Origin: Mesorhizobium sp. 113-3-3
GTDB taxonomy: Bacteria > Pseudomonadota > Alphaproteobacteria > Rhizobiales > Rhizobiaceae
Direction of reading: 5' to 3'
Assembly (NCBI RefSeq): GCF_016756495.1
Contig: NZ_AP023243.1
Coordinates: forward strand, 3,042,501 to 3,106,500
DNA length: 64,000 bases
Shown here one piece after another: positions 17,176-25,956 of the stretch; the stretch's first letter is position 1, and each line of letters starts with the position of its first letter. The notes below the pieces were generated by a model. That model was not told where the DNA came from, made no database searches, and saw only the letters and a list, made by a program, of their open reading frames with translations. The position numbers and the translations under genes are program-made.

Positions 17176-18327
17176 TCAGGCCCGCGAAGACCGGTAGGCC
17201 TTCGTCGACCCTTGGGCCTCGCGGTCAAGCAGCGCGCGCTTGCGCTCGGCGCCCCAGGCGTAACCCGAGAGGGCGCCGTCCTTGCGGATCACGCGGTGGC
17301 AGGGAATCGCGACCGCGTGCGCATTGGCGGCGCAGGCGGCGGCGATGGCGCGGGTCGCCCTGGGCGCGCCGATGCGCCCGGCGATCTCGGCATAGGAAAC
17401 CGTGCCACCGACCGGGATGCCCCGCAAGGCCTGCCAGACGCGCTGCTGGAAGGCCGTGCCGCGCACGTCGAGCGGCAGGTCGAGACCAAGCTGTGGCGCC
17501 TCGACGAAGCCGACGACGCGGGCGACCAGCGCCTCGTAGTCGCGGTCGCCGCCGATCAGCCGCGCCTTGGGGAAACGGTCCTGCAGGTCGCGCACCAGCG
17601 CGTCCGGATCGTCACCGAGCAGGATCGAGGCGACGCCCTTGCGGCTTGACGCGACCAGTATGGCGCCGAGCGAGGATTCGCCGACGGCAAAGCGTATGTC
17701 TTCATTGGCGCCGCCGGCACGGTAGCGCGTCGGCGTCATGCCGAGCATGCCGGTGGATTTCTCGTAGAAACGTCCGCTCGAATTGAAGCCGGCATCGTAG
17801 ATTGCCGTCGTCACGCTGGCGCCGTCCTCGAGACCCTGGCGGACCCGGGCGGCACGGTGCGCGGCGGCATAATCCTTCGGCGTCAGCCCGGTGATCGCCT
17901 TGAAGACGCGGTGGAAATAGCCGGCGCTGCGGCCGGCGGCATCAGCGAGTTCGGCGAGCGAGGGTTCCTCTTCGCTCTGTTCGATCCTGCGGCAGGCGTC
18001 GGCGACCATCGCGGCATTGCCGGCCTCGAGCGAGGGACCATCCGGGTTGCAGCGCCTGCAGGCGCGAAAACCGGTCGCCTTCGCCTGAGCCAGCGTGTCG
18101 TGCAGTTGCACATTCCCGGGATTGGCACGCCGCGACGGGCAGGAGGGCCGGCAGTAAACGCCGGTCGTCGCCACCGAATACCAGAATTGCCCGTCCGCCG
18201 ATTTGTCGCGCGCCACGATGCGCGCCCAGCGCGGATCGTCGGTGACCGGCAGCGGCGTGGATTTCAGGTCTCTGGCCAGAGTGATGAACATGGTCATATA
18301 GAAACCGCTGGAAGCCGCCCTCGCCAC
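17176..18327 (-). CDS. ada: Bifunctional transcriptional activator/DNA repair protein Ada
   Basis: 383 residues in the full E. coli-type order: Zn-binding methylphosphotriester-accepting domain with Cys59, Cys63, Cys90 and Cys93 (YCRPSC...CRRC); an AraC-type HTH (about 110-210, with FKAITGLTPKDYAAAHR); and an O6-methylguanine methyltransferase domain with PCHRV (Cys343). Methylation of the first Cys cluster turns it into an activator of the adaptive response. The start could be the GTG at 18327, preceded by AGGA, or ATGs at 18297 or 18291. It heads the minus-strand repair run. Confidence 0.93.
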   Translation of the reverse strand: MARAASSGFYMTMFITLARDLKSTPLPVTDDPRWARIVARDKSADGQFWYSVATTGVYCRPSCPSRRANPGNVQLHDTLAQAKATGFRACRRCNPDGPSLEAGNAAMVADACRRIEQSEEEPSLAELADAAGRSAGYFHRVFKAITGLTPKDYAAAHRAARVRQGLEDGASVTTAIYDAGFNSSGRFYEKSTGMLGMTPTRYRAGGANEDIRFAVGESSLGAILVASSRKGVASILLGDDPDALVRDLQDRFPKARLIGGDRDYEALVARVVGFVEAPQLGLDLPLDVRGTAFQQRVWQALRGIPVGGTVSYAEIAGRIGAPRATRAIAAACAANAHAVAIPCHRVIRKDGALSGYAWGAERKRALLDREAQGSTKAYRSSRA

Positions 18328-18377
18328 CCGTTTCCTGCCAACAAAGAATGTGGCCGGATTGATCCGGAGAAGGTGTG

Positions 18378-18599
18378 ATGGAAAACATTCGACCCCTTAA
18401 GACCGAAGCCGATTACGATTGGGCGATCGCCGAAATCACCGGATATTTCGAGAATGAGCCGGAAGTCGGCTCTGTCGACGGTGACCGCTTCGATGTTCTC
18501 GCGACCCTGATAGAGGCTTACGAGAACAAGCACTCCCCGATCGAAGCATCCGCTCCCGTCGACGGGTTGCATCCAACCGGATTCAAAGACTCGCTGTAA
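18378..18599 (+). pseudogene. C-terminally truncated HigA-type antitoxin remnant
   Basis: 73 residues starting MENIRPLKTEADYDWAI, the conserved N-terminal region of HigA-family antitoxins, continuing to IEAYENKHSPIEA. In intact relatives the DNA-binding HTH follows (about 60 further residues). Here the similarity stops after APVD and the frame ends within 11 unrelated residues, so the HTH is missing. No HigB toxin lies next to it. It is probably a decayed toxin-antitoxin fragment. A ribosome binding site (GGAGAAGG) and a CCGGA-TTGA-TCCGG palindrome (18354-18367) remain upstream. Confidence 0.7.
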
Positions 18600-18665
18600 G
18601 CCCTTGTTTTCGCGGCATGCCACCCAAAGTCGATGCGCGTTTTGGGAGCGACATTCCTGGCTCTC

Positions 18666-19358
18666 CTAGGCCGCGCGTTTGGGCTCCACCGCGAACGGAC
18701 TGAGCCCGAGCCAGGTCTGCATCTTCCTGCCGATGGCCTGGTCGCCCGTCAGCGAAACCTTCGCGCCGGCCTTCTCGACGGTCAGCAGCCCCATCCAGAT
18801 CGCCGTCATCGTGTGCAGGTCGGTCGAGACGTAGAGGTCGACGTCAAAGCCCGGATCGTACCAGCACAGGTCGACCTCGCCGTGCTTTTCGACGATCAGC
18901 CACCACGAGCGTTTGGACGCCGGCAGATCCTGATACAGGAATTGTATCACCGTGCGCCCGACGGGGAGCGGCGAGGGGTTCAGATTGCGCCGCATGTCCC
19001 ACATCAGCAGCGACGGATCGAGGTTCTTGAGCGACAGCCGGGACTCGACCCATTTCTGCCCCCAGAACCCCATCGCCTCGACGACGGGGCGCAGATCGCG
19101 GCCGGCCTCGGTGAGCCGGTAGTCGAAGATTCCCTTCTCGCCAGGGATCTCCTTGCGCTCCACGATCCCCGCCAGCTCCAGCTCCTTCAGCCGTTGCGAC
19201 AGAAGGGTCGGCGACATTTTGGGGACGCCGCGGCGCAGATCGTTGAAGCGGGTCGAACCCGCCACCAATTCGCGCATCAGCACCATCGTCCAGCGGGTGC
19301 ACAGCACCTCGGCGGCCATCGATAGCGGGCAGAACTGCTTGTATCCGTGCTGGGTCAT
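18666..19358 (-). CDS. HxlR family regulator with C-terminal ligand domain
   Basis: 230 residues. The HxlR winged helix fills 1-110 (CPLSMAAEVLCTRWTMVLMREL, SPTLLSQRLKELELAGIV). A further 110 residues resemble the SCP2/sterol-carrier-like domain fused to some HxlR proteins, with WWLIVEKHGEVDLCW and a C-terminal hydrophobic pocket pattern. Divergent from a DUF1330 gene, with an inverted repeat between them. It probably senses a hydrophobic small molecule and represses itself and the DUF1330 gene. Confidence 0.88.
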   Translation of the reverse strand: MTQHGYKQFCPLSMAAEVLCTRWTMVLMRELVAGSTRFNDLRRGVPKMSPTLLSQRLKELELAGIVERKEIPGEKGIFDYRLTEAGRDLRPVVEAMGFWGQKWVESRLSLKNLDPSLLMWDMRRNLNPSPLPVGRTVIQFLYQDLPASKRSWWLIVEKHGEVDLCWYDPGFDVDLYVSTDLHTMTAIWMGLLTVEKAGAKVSLTGDQAIGRKMQTWLGLSPFAVEPKRAA

Positions 19359-19415
19359 GATTGGTCCTCCTCCCTCGAAGCCGGCCGAACATTAGGCCTT
19401 CATGAATGAAGCGGC

Positions 19416-19445
19416 CAGTACGGAAACTGTACCACCCCAGTACAG
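19416..19445. promoter_or_regulatory. CTGTAC-N7-GTACAG inverted repeat, candidate HxlR operator
   Basis: Perfect arms at 19427-19432 and 19440-19445, with a third half-site CAGTAC at 19416. It lies in the divergent region between the HxlR regulator and the DUF1330 gene, about 70 bp from the regulator start. Confidence 0.6.
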
Positions 19446-19534
19446 ATCGCGGACTGGTTGGCGAGGGGCCGGCCATGCGAGCCCTTCGGCCGGTTGCACG
19501 GGATACCCCTGTGCGCCGCAACCAGGAGACGACC

Positions 19535-19861
19535 ATGACTGCTTACGTAATCGCCGACATCAAGATGAAGGACCCGAAATGGGTGCCGGAATACGCGGCC
19601 TCGGTGCACGACATCGTCCACAAGCATGGCGGCAGATATCTGTCGCGCAGCGGCAATGTGAAGACGCTTGAAGGCAAGCCGCTCGACACCACGCTGATCG
19701 CGCTGATGGCGTTCCCGTCGGAAGCGGCGGCGCGCGCCTTCACCAACGATCCGGCCTATGCGCCTTTCGTTTCGGCGCGTCAGGGCGGCAGCGACAGCCG
19801 CTTCCAGCTGATCGACGACACCGATCTGGCCGGAACGATCCCGTATCTGCCGAAGGGATGA
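19535..19861 (+). CDS. DUF1330 domain protein
   Basis: 108-residue dimeric alpha-beta-barrel type protein of DUF1330: MTAYVIADIKMKDPKWVPEY, then GGRYLSRSG and FPSEAAARAFTNDPAYAPF. The ATG at 19535 follows AGGAGACG; upstream in-frame ATGs belong to the operator region. DUF1330 function is unknown; the fold is shared with small monooxygenase-like and dye-peroxidase-like proteins. Its pairing with a divergent HxlR gene suggests induced expression. Confidence 0.88.
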   Translation: MTAYVIADIKMKDPKWVPEYAASVHDIVHKHGGRYLSRSGNVKTLEGKPLDTTLIALMAFPSEAAARAFTNDPAYAPFVSARQGGSDSRFQLIDDTDLAGTIPYLPKG

Positions 19862-19976
19862 CCGGCATTCGCCGCGTCGTTCCCGGGATCTCCAAGCAAC
19901 AACAGTCACGGCGCTTGCCCGTCGCGCCGCCGTATTTTCGGCGGCCGGCCAGCTGTGCTTTTTCAAGCAGAATGGA

Positions 19977-20513
19977 ATGGACATGATATCAAATCTTCGC
20001 AACAGGCTCGTCATGGCGGGGGCCATGCTGGCCGTCTGCGCCACCCTCGCACAGGCGCATCAGGAAGCGGCTGAAGCCGCGTCCGGCGCCAATCCGCTGG
20101 CCGACAGGGTTCGGGCGGCCAACAGCCGGTTTGTCGACGTCAAGGCGGCGACAGACGAGGGCTATGCACCCATTCCCTGCGCCAGCGGCATCACCGGCGG
20201 CGCCATGGGCATCCACTACGTCAATGGCCAGTATCTGAAGGACGACAAGATCGACATCGCCCGTCCGGAGGCCGTGATGTACGAGCCGATGGCCGACGGC
20301 CGGCTCAAGCTGGTGGCGGTCGAATACATCACCTCGAAAGGGCCAGCATCGCTGGATGGACAGCTGTTCAACTTCAACAGCGCCCCCAATCGCTACGGCC
20401 TGGGTGAATTCTACGAATTGCATGTCTGGGCCTGGAAGGGCAACCCGACCGGCACATTCGCCGACATGAACCCGAAAGTGTCGTGCGAACACATAATGGC
20501 GCCGAGCCAGTAG
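19977..20513 (+). CDS. Secreted hypothetical protein
   Basis: 178 residues with a clear signal peptide (basic start, hydrophobic 12-25, cleavage near AQA-HQEA). The mature part has conserved-looking stretches GYAPIPCASGITGGAMGIHYVN, LDIARPEAVMYEP-like text and ELHVWAWKGNPTGTFADMNPKVSCEH, with two Cys that could form a disulfide. The repeated rhizobial occurrence of such proteins is from memory; no function is known. ATG at 19983 is an equally good start. Stands alone. Confidence 0.75.
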   Translation: MDMISNLRNRLVMAGAMLAVCATLAQAHQEAAEAASGANPLADRVRAANSRFVDVKAATDEGYAPIPCASGITGGAMGIHYVNGQYLKDDKIDIARPEAVMYEPMADGRLKLVAVEYITSKGPASLDGQLFNFNSAPNRYGLGEFYELHVWAWKGNPTGTFADMNPKVSCEHIMAPSQ

Positions 20514-20597
20514 GCAAGGAGGCCAGGCGGCGTTGACGGCCGCCTGGCCTCTTGCGAAAGGTAGTGGAGTGGTTCGGCGGACCTCAGGCAGTCCCGG

Positions 20598-21668
20598 TTA
20601 TTGCGGCGCCGGTTCGGGCAGCGGCAGTCCCATCCCGACGGTGCCGTGGCTCGCCTGGGGCAGCACGAAACGCCCAGTCAGGTACCAGATCGCGGACACG
20701 ACGAGGATCGAAAGGTAGCCGTCAACGGCATAGTGCCAGCCGGTATAGACCGAGCCGAAGAGGATGAGCGCCGCGAAAGACCAGCCGGCGACCGCCCAGC
20801 GGCGCCCGAAACCACTCAGGAAGAACGCGTTGAGCGTGACGAAGGCGACATGCATGCTCGGCATGGCGGAGATACCGCCGCCCAGTTCGGGGCGGCCGCT
20901 CGTGTAGGCTGTGAGCAGATAGCTGGCATACATATGGACCGGCGCGGCGTAGCTGTTGCGCGCCAGGGAGGTCTGCAAGGCGGCAAACCGGTCGCCGCCG
21001 TAGAACTGGTCATGGAATATCGGGCCGGCGGAAGACAGCGCCATGGCCAGAACGGTACCGCACAGGATCGTGGTCAGCGCCAACGCCCAGAGTTAACGCA
21101 GACGCCCTGCAGGGTTGTTCCAGAAGGCGACGAACAGCAAAGTGCCGAACCATTGCAAGTGCCAGCCATATCCGTAACCGATGAAAATGACGGCCGAGAT
21201 GGGTTGGGGAACGACGCGGTGTGTCCATGTCCAGGGATCGGCGCCATGCAGTGCGACATCAAGTTCCGCCAGCATGCGGTCGGCATAGAATGGCACGATC
21301 TCCGGGATGGCGATCTTGAAGGTGGTGAAGGCGGTGATGCCGAGAAAGAACAGAAGGATAACTGGCGCGGCGCCCAGCCAGCGCTGCCTGAGCATATCGA
21401 ACATGAACCTCGTCGGGCTATGCCTGGCAAATGTCAGCGCCACGACGCCGAGGCCGGCGGCAAGAAGCGCGGGCAGGAAGAAGACGAACGGCTCGGCATA
21501 AGATTGCGCTAGGTGCAGATAGCAGCTTGGCTGCATGCAAAGCGCGGCCAGCGCATAGGCCAGGCATAGGGCGGTCAGCATCCAACCGCTCCTGGTCGCA
21601 GCGATGTCCAGGTCGAAAACGGCAAGCGGCCGGCGTTCGCCGTTCCGCTGCGCGGTGTGCGCACTCAT
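20598..21668 (-). pseudogene. PAP2-superfamily phosphatase gene split by an in-frame TAA
   Basis: Two frames that are continuous apart from one stop codon at 21093-21095: 21096-21668 (191 residues, N-terminal membrane segments) and 20598-21092. The joined text reads ...NPAGRLR-stop-LWALALTTILCG..., so a single-base change in a sense codon explains it. The C-terminal half carries the inositolphosphotransferase/PAP2 catalytic text SAMPSMHVAF and GWHYAVDGYLS, with the two histidines and the Asp. Together 356 residues with about six to eight membrane segments: a lipid phosphatase or phosphotransferase. It is either inactivated, read through, or a base-call error. Confidence 0.8.
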
Positions 21669-21789
21669 TGAGGAAAACCCGCCAGCTACCCAAGCATTAA
21701 CAGGGGTATTTCGCCGATGAAGTATTACTATTCAATTACACTTTGAGGATGGAGAAATACAAATATTAGATCTTTATAATTACTCTTGT

Positions 21790-21812
21790 TTCGTCAACGG
21801 TTCGTTGACGAA
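21790..21812. repeat. Perfect 9-bp inverted repeat in AT-rich spacer
   Basis: TTCGTCAAC-GGTTC-GTTGACGAA. It lies in the 263-bp gap between PAP2 and the ester cyclase, inside unusually AT-rich DNA. No T-tract follows on either strand, so an operator or protein-binding site is as likely as a terminator. Confidence 0.6.
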
Positions 21813-21880
21813 GATGTCATGGCTGAATGCAGAAGTAATGTCTGCGCCGGAGCGGTTTCCAAACCCGAAGGGTTGCCGGG

Positions 21881-21928
21881 CTTCGATCGTAATCGAAGCG
21901 GGCCATCGCCTGGTCGGCGATGGCCCGC
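21881..21928 (-). terminator. Two tandem hairpins after the ester cyclase gene
   Basis: A perfect 13-bp stem GCGGGCCATCGCC-TGGTC-GGCGATGGCCCGC (21898-21928) begins three bases after the minus-strand stop, followed by CTTCGAT-CGTA-ATCGAAG (21881-21898). No long T-run follows, so the first hairpin may be a transcript-end stabiliser rather than a textbook terminator. Confidence 0.65.
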
Positions 21929-21931
21929 GGA

Positions 21932-22381
21932 TCAGGCGGCCTTGATCAGGCCGAGCTGGGTCAGCGCCGCGACGCCGTCGTCGAGGCCGATCTCCTCGAC
22001 GATCCTGCCGTCGATCACCTTCAGCACCGTAGTGCCGGTGAAGCGCATGACGCGGCCGGTGGCGGCGGGCAGCGAACCGACGAGGAAATCGCCGAAAGCC
22101 GCGCCGGTATGCGTGCCGCCACCCTCCCACTGGCCGACGACATAATCGCCCTCGGCGATGAGATCGGCGGTGGCCCAGAAGTTGAGATCCGGGAAGGCGG
22201 CGCGGAAATCGGTCATGAAGGCCTTGATGTCGTCGCGGCCCCGGCGCGGCTCGTGCAGCGAATATTTGAGCAGCATGTCGGGCGCGGCGATGTCGTCGAC
22301 GACGGACAGATCGCAGGTCTCACCCCAGAAGTCGGTGAACCATCTGACGACGACGGCCTTGTTGTCTTCCTGTTTGGTCAT
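21932..22381 (-). CDS. SnoaL-like ester cyclase family protein
   Basis: 149 residues with the SnoaL/ester-cyclase cone fold: VVRWFTDFWGETCDLSVVDDIAAPD, RRGRDDIKAFMTDFRAAFPDL, VGQWEGGGTHTG, and a C-terminal GRIVEEIGLDDGVAALTQLGL. Members cyclise polyketides or act in small-molecule metabolism, but most bacterial copies are uncharacterised. ATG at 22381. Isolated gene with a strong hairpin just past its stop. Confidence 0.88.
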   Translation of the reverse strand: MTKQEDNKAVVVRWFTDFWGETCDLSVVDDIAAPDMLLKYSLHEPRRGRDDIKAFMTDFRAAFPDLNFWATADLIAEGDYVVGQWEGGGTHTGAAFGDFLVGSLPAATGRVMRFTGTTVLKVIDGRIVEEIGLDDGVAALTQLGLIKAA

Positions 22382-22597
22382 TGGGAGGTCCTTTCATGTT
22401 TGGCTGGGCCATCGGCGCATCGGTCGCGCCGGTGACCTGAGCCATCCCTAGGACCATCGGCAGAGCGCAAAACTCCGGTTCTTGCCGGCCAATCGAAAGA
22501 CGGGACGCCGCGAAGTATTGCAGGCCGCGTCCCGGTAACTGTTTCTTCTCTGGTTTTGCCGCAGATTGCCCGCGGGTGGAGCAGGCGAAAACAGACG

Positions 22598-24697
22598 ATG
22601 GCGCGTCAAGGCAAGAAAAGTCGCAATGGAGCGTTCTGGGCCAAGGCCCTGGAGCGCGCGCATCTTGGCGTCTGGGACTGGGATCTTCGCACCGGCGATT
22701 GCTTCTATTCGCCGACCTGGGCGCGAATGCTGGGCTATGAGGAGGATGAACTCGCCAACACCAGCGATTTGTGGCTGCGGCTTACCCATCCAGACGATCG
22801 CGAGCGGGCGCTGGCCAGCGGCGACCGCCACATTGCCGGGCTGACCGATGCCATCGAGACGGAATTGCGGCTGAAGCACAAGCAGGGCCACTGGGTCTGG
22901 GTGCTCGACCGCGGCGGCATCGTCGAGCGCGGCGCGGACGGGCATCCGCTCAGGCTGATGGGTGTGCAGACCGACATCTCGAAGCAGAAAGCGGCCGAAG
23001 CGGCGCTCGAACAGGTCACGATGCGCTTCCGCCTGGCGCTCGCTGCCAGCGGCACCGGCATCTGGCACTACGACATCGCCACCCACAAAAGCTATTGGGA
23101 CGCCCGCACCAGGGAGATGTTCGGCGTCGTCGCCGATGCCGACGAGGTGCCGGCCGACCTCTGGCACAGTTTCCTGCACCCCGAGGACAAGGAAGCCACG
23201 GAGCGCGCCCACCAGCCGTCACCCGGCTCGGACGCGGTCACCGCTTCGCAATATCGCATCGTCAAGCGCGACGGCGAGATCCGCCACATCGAATCGTTGG
23301 TGCGTTACGTCGCCGCGGCGGGCGCCGCCGGTCAGGTTCTCGGCACGGTGCGCGATATCACCGAGGACAAGCTGCGCGAGCAGGAGCTTGCGTTTGCCGC
23401 CCGCCACGACGCGCTGACCGGTCTGTGGAACCGCGCCGCCTTCGACAGGCTGCTTGCCGACCACATTGCCACGGGCGTGCCGCTGGCGGTGTTCTATGTC
23501 GATCTCGATTACTTCAAGGCGCTCAACGACTTTGCCGGCCACGCCGCCGGCGATCTGGCGCTGAAGAGCGTGGCGGCGGGCATTGGCCGCTGCCTGCCGC
23601 CAGCGGCGCATGCGGCGCGACTCGGCGGCGACGAATTTGCCTTGCTGGTGCCGCATTGCGACGCGGCGCAGGCCGAGCGGCTGGCCGGCGCCATACTGGC
23701 GGCCGTGCGCGGCGCCGATCTCGGCGTTGCCGCGACGGCGCGGCGGCTCGCGGCAAGCATCGGCATCGCCATCGTCAACGACCGGGCAACCACGGTCGCC
23801 GATGCGCTGGCCTGCGCCGACGACGCCTGCTATGCCGCCAAGGCCGCAGGGCGCGACCGCTTCGCGGTGTTTTCGGCCGAGGCCAATTCCGGCGGTCTCA
23901 ACGCCGCGCGGCTCGCCGCCGACACGGTCGACGCCATGGAGGACGGAAGGCTGAAACTGTTCGGCCAGGAGATCCACCGGCTTGGCCGGCCCTGGCAGGA
24001 AAACCGCCATGTCGAGGTGCTGGCGCGGCTTGCCGGGCGCGGCGGCAGGCTGATCCCGCCCAGCGAATTCATCCCGGCGGCGGAGCGCTTCGGCATAGCC
24101 GCCAGGCTCGATCGCTGGATCATCCGCACCGCGCTGTCGCGGCATGGCGCGGCGATGAAGTCCGGCGCGATCACGCTCGGCTTCAACCTGTCGGCGCAGA
24201 CGCTGAGCGACCCCGGACTGTGGGACTTCGTCGACAGCATCATCGAGGAGACCGGGGCGCCGCATTCCGGCATCGGCTTCGAGATCACCGAAACCGCCGC
24301 CGTCACCAATTTCGACGCCGCCGAGACATTCGTGCGCAAGGCGCGCGAGCGGCGCTGCAAGGTGAGCCTCGACGATTTCGGCGCCGGCATGAGTTCTTTC
24401 GAATATCTCAGGCGCTTTCCGGTCGATGCCATAAAGATCGACGGTTCCTTCATCGAGCACATGGCCGAGAGCCGCTTCGACCGCGAGATCGTCTCGGCCA
24501 TATCAGGCATTGCCCGCAGCGTCGGCTGCGCCGTCGTGGCCGAGAAGATCGAGCAAGCCGACACGCTCGGTATCCTGCAGGCGATGGGCGTCGATTTCGG
24601 CCAGGGTTTCCTGCTCCACCGGCCCGAACCGCTGGAGCAGATCGTGGCGCGCGCGACCGGGCCGGCAAGCGGAGCACAAGCCCGCAAGGCGTCCTGA
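22598..24697 (+). CDS. PAS-PAS-GGDEF-EAL cyclic di-GMP enzyme
   Basis: 699 residues, soluble. Two PAS/PAC modules (about 10-130 and 140-265, with VQTDISKQ and VRDITEDK PAC ends) sense a signal. The diguanylate cyclase domain follows (about 270-430) with an intact GGDEF site in RLGGDEFALL. The EAL domain (about 450-690) reads EVLAR where the consensus is ExL, with FNLSAQT, SLDDFGAG and QGFLLHRP, so phosphodiesterase residues look largely intact. It may both make and break c-di-GMP. The start at 22598 is chosen over an upstream 22556 codon because the PAS text begins later. A dispersed repeat starts right after its stop. Confidence 0.92.
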   Translation: MARQGKKSRNGAFWAKALERAHLGVWDWDLRTGDCFYSPTWARMLGYEEDELANTSDLWLRLTHPDDRERALASGDRHIAGLTDAIETELRLKHKQGHWVWVLDRGGIVERGADGHPLRLMGVQTDISKQKAAEAALEQVTMRFRLALAASGTGIWHYDIATHKSYWDARTREMFGVVADADEVPADLWHSFLHPEDKEATERAHQPSPGSDAVTASQYRIVKRDGEIRHIESLVRYVAAAGAAGQVLGTVRDITEDKLREQELAFAARHDALTGLWNRAAFDRLLADHIATGVPLAVFYVDLDYFKALNDFAGHAAGDLALKSVAAGIGRCLPPAAHAARLGGDEFALLVPHCDAAQAERLAGAILAAVRGADLGVAATARRLAASIGIAIVNDRATTVADALACADDACYAAKAAGRDRFAVFSAEANSGGLNAARLAADTVDAMEDGRLKLFGQEIHRLGRPWQENRHVEVLARLAGRGGRLIPPSEFIPAAERFGIAARLDRWIIRTALSRHGAAMKSGAITLGFNLSAQTLSDPGLWDFVDSIIEETGAPHSGIGFEITETAAVTNFDAAETFVRKARERRCKVSLDDFGAGMSSFEYLRRFPVDAIKIDGSFIEHMAESRFDREIVSAISGIARSVGCAVVAEKIEQADTLGILQAMGVDFGQGFLLHRPEPLEQIVARATGPASGAQARKAS

Positions 24698-24698
24698 T

Positions 24699-24780
24699 GC
24701 ATGTCGCCCAAAAGTGCGTAGCGGTTTTGGGATAAACGACATGCACAAGGCAAAGACTTGAAGCGCGTCGACGCGCTTCA
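24699..24780 (+). repeat. Dispersed two-hairpin repeat, copy 2 (A then B)
   Basis: The A palindrome (24699-24744, GCATGTCGCCCAAAA ... TTTTGGGataaaCGACATGC) is followed after 15 bp by the B hairpin GAAGCGCGTC-GACGCGCTTC (24760-24779). It starts two bases after the GGDEF-EAL stop and probably doubles as its terminator. Copy 3 at 31741-31826 has the same parts in the reverse order. Confidence 0.85.
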
Positions 24781-24781
24781 A

Positions 24782-24976
24782 TCAGGCTGAGTGCCGCGCC
24801 GCCGCTTGCGGAAAGTCCAGCACCCCGGCCTCGGGCCGCCTGTATTGTGCTTCCGCCACCATCTCGATCAGCAGGTCGAGCGCCTCGCATGCCGCACGGC
24901 TCGTCTCGTCACTGCCGCGCAGATAGTGATAGGCGCGTTCGAGATGGATGCGGGCGGCTGAAAAATCGCTGGTCAA
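24782..24976 (-). CDS. Small hypothetical protein
   Basis: 64 residues: MTSDFSAARIHLERAYHYL, then EALDLLIEMVAEAQY. It is predicted largely helical and amphipathic, with no signal or Cys. The text has good codon usage and a GGAGGGA ribosome site upstream, so it looks expressed. Of unknown function. It abuts the dispersed repeat on one side and an AT-rich promoter region on the other. Confidence 0.65.
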   Translation of the reverse strand: MTSDFSAARIHLERAYHYLRGSDETSRAACEALDLLIEMVAEAQYRRPEAGVLDFPQAAARHSA

Positions 24977-25109
24977 TGGTTCCCTCCATGATCCCGCCCT
25001 AATGTATCTTGGCCGGCCCGGCGGAATGTCGGGTAAATATCCACAGGCGGTTTTTATTCAAATGCCGCGAAATGGCGCCGAAGAGGGAGCGGCGGTGGGA
25101 CTGCCAATC

Positions 25110-25128
25110 TCCCCCACAAGGGGGGAGA
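25110..25128. repeat. Short C/G palindrome in the spacer before the BKACE gene
   Basis: CTCCCCC-ACAA-GGGGGGAG, within CCAATCTCC...GATCG, matches the hairpin at 6148-6166 almost exactly. These appear to be copies of one intergenic palindrome. It sits 100 bp upstream of the BKACE start, so it would be transcribed only if the promoter lies further left. Confidence 0.6.
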
Positions 25129-25231
25129 TCGCCTGCTTCACTGGCCACGCTGTCAGGAGTGAAGTCTCCCACTCTTTGCCATGCCTTGCGACACGGCTAG
25201 ACTGCCGCCTCCCTTGTCAGAGGTGACATGC

Positions 25232-25951
25232 ATGATCGTCCAGGCCTGCATCAGTGGCGCGCGTCCGTACGATTTCCACCCGAAGCTGCCGCTCGATGCA
25301 AAGGCCATGGCCAGCGATGCAGCAGCCTGTGTCGCGGCCGGTGCTGGCGAGCTGCACATCCATCCGCGTGGCGCCGACGGGCGCGAAAGCCTGGCCGCCG
25401 TCGACGCGACGGTGCTGGCGGTGCGCCTGATCTGCCCGGGCACGTTGACAGGCGTGTCGACCGGCGCCTGGATCGAGAACGATGTCGCGCGCACCCGCGC
25501 GGCGATCGCCGGCTGGCGCGAACTGCCCGACTATGCCTCGGTCAACCTGTCGGAGGCCGACGCGCCCGCCGTGATGGAGCTGTTGCGGCAACGCGGCGTC
25601 GGCATCGAGGCCGGGCTCGCCACCGTTGCCGATGCCGAGCGGTTCGTCGGCCTTGCCGGCCACAACCAGGTGCTGCGCATCCTGATCGAGATCGATATCC
25701 AGGATTTGTCCAAGGCGCTCGACGAGGCACACGGCATCGCCGCCGTGCTCGATCGCGCCGATGTGCGGCGGCCAATCCTGCTGCACGGCGCCGACGCCAC
25801 CGTCTGGCCGTTCGTCGATCTGGCGCGCAGCAAGCGCTGGTCGACGAGGGTCGGGCTGGAGGACGGCAAGATGCTGGCCGATGGCAGAGTGGCGAAGGAC
25901 AATGCGGAGATCGTGGCCGCGGCCGTCGCTATTTTCCGCTCGGGCGGCTGA
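25232..25951 (+). CDS. BKACE (DUF849) family beta-keto acid cleavage enzyme
   Basis: 239-residue TIM-barrel protein of the 3-keto-5-aminohexanoate cleavage family. The zinc-binding ELHIHPRG motif (about 47-54) and the later LLHGADATVWP and VGLEDG motifs are present. These enzymes condense a beta-keto acid with acetyl-CoA to give acetoacetate plus a new acyl-CoA; substrates vary widely. At 239 residues it is shorter than the roughly 270-300 of characterised members. The start at 25232 follows GAGGTGAC. It is convergent with the CoA-ligase gene, with only five bases between stops; co-function is not implied. Confidence 0.85.
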   Translation: MIVQACISGARPYDFHPKLPLDAKAMASDAAACVAAGAGELHIHPRGADGRESLAAVDATVLAVRLICPGTLTGVSTGAWIENDVARTRAAIAGWRELPDYASVNLSEADAPAVMELLRQRGVGIEAGLATVADAERFVGLAGHNQVLRILIEIDIQDLSKALDEAHGIAAVLDRADVRRPILLHGADATVWPFVDLARSKRWSTRVGLEDGKMLADGRVAKDNAEIVAAAVAIFRSGG

Positions 25952-25956
25952 AGGGC

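Noticed and set aside
22771..24735. 654-residue plus-strand ORF over the GGDEF-EAL gene
   Set aside because: Arg/Ala-rich shadow in another frame of a clear PAS-GGDEF-EAL gene; a result of high GC.
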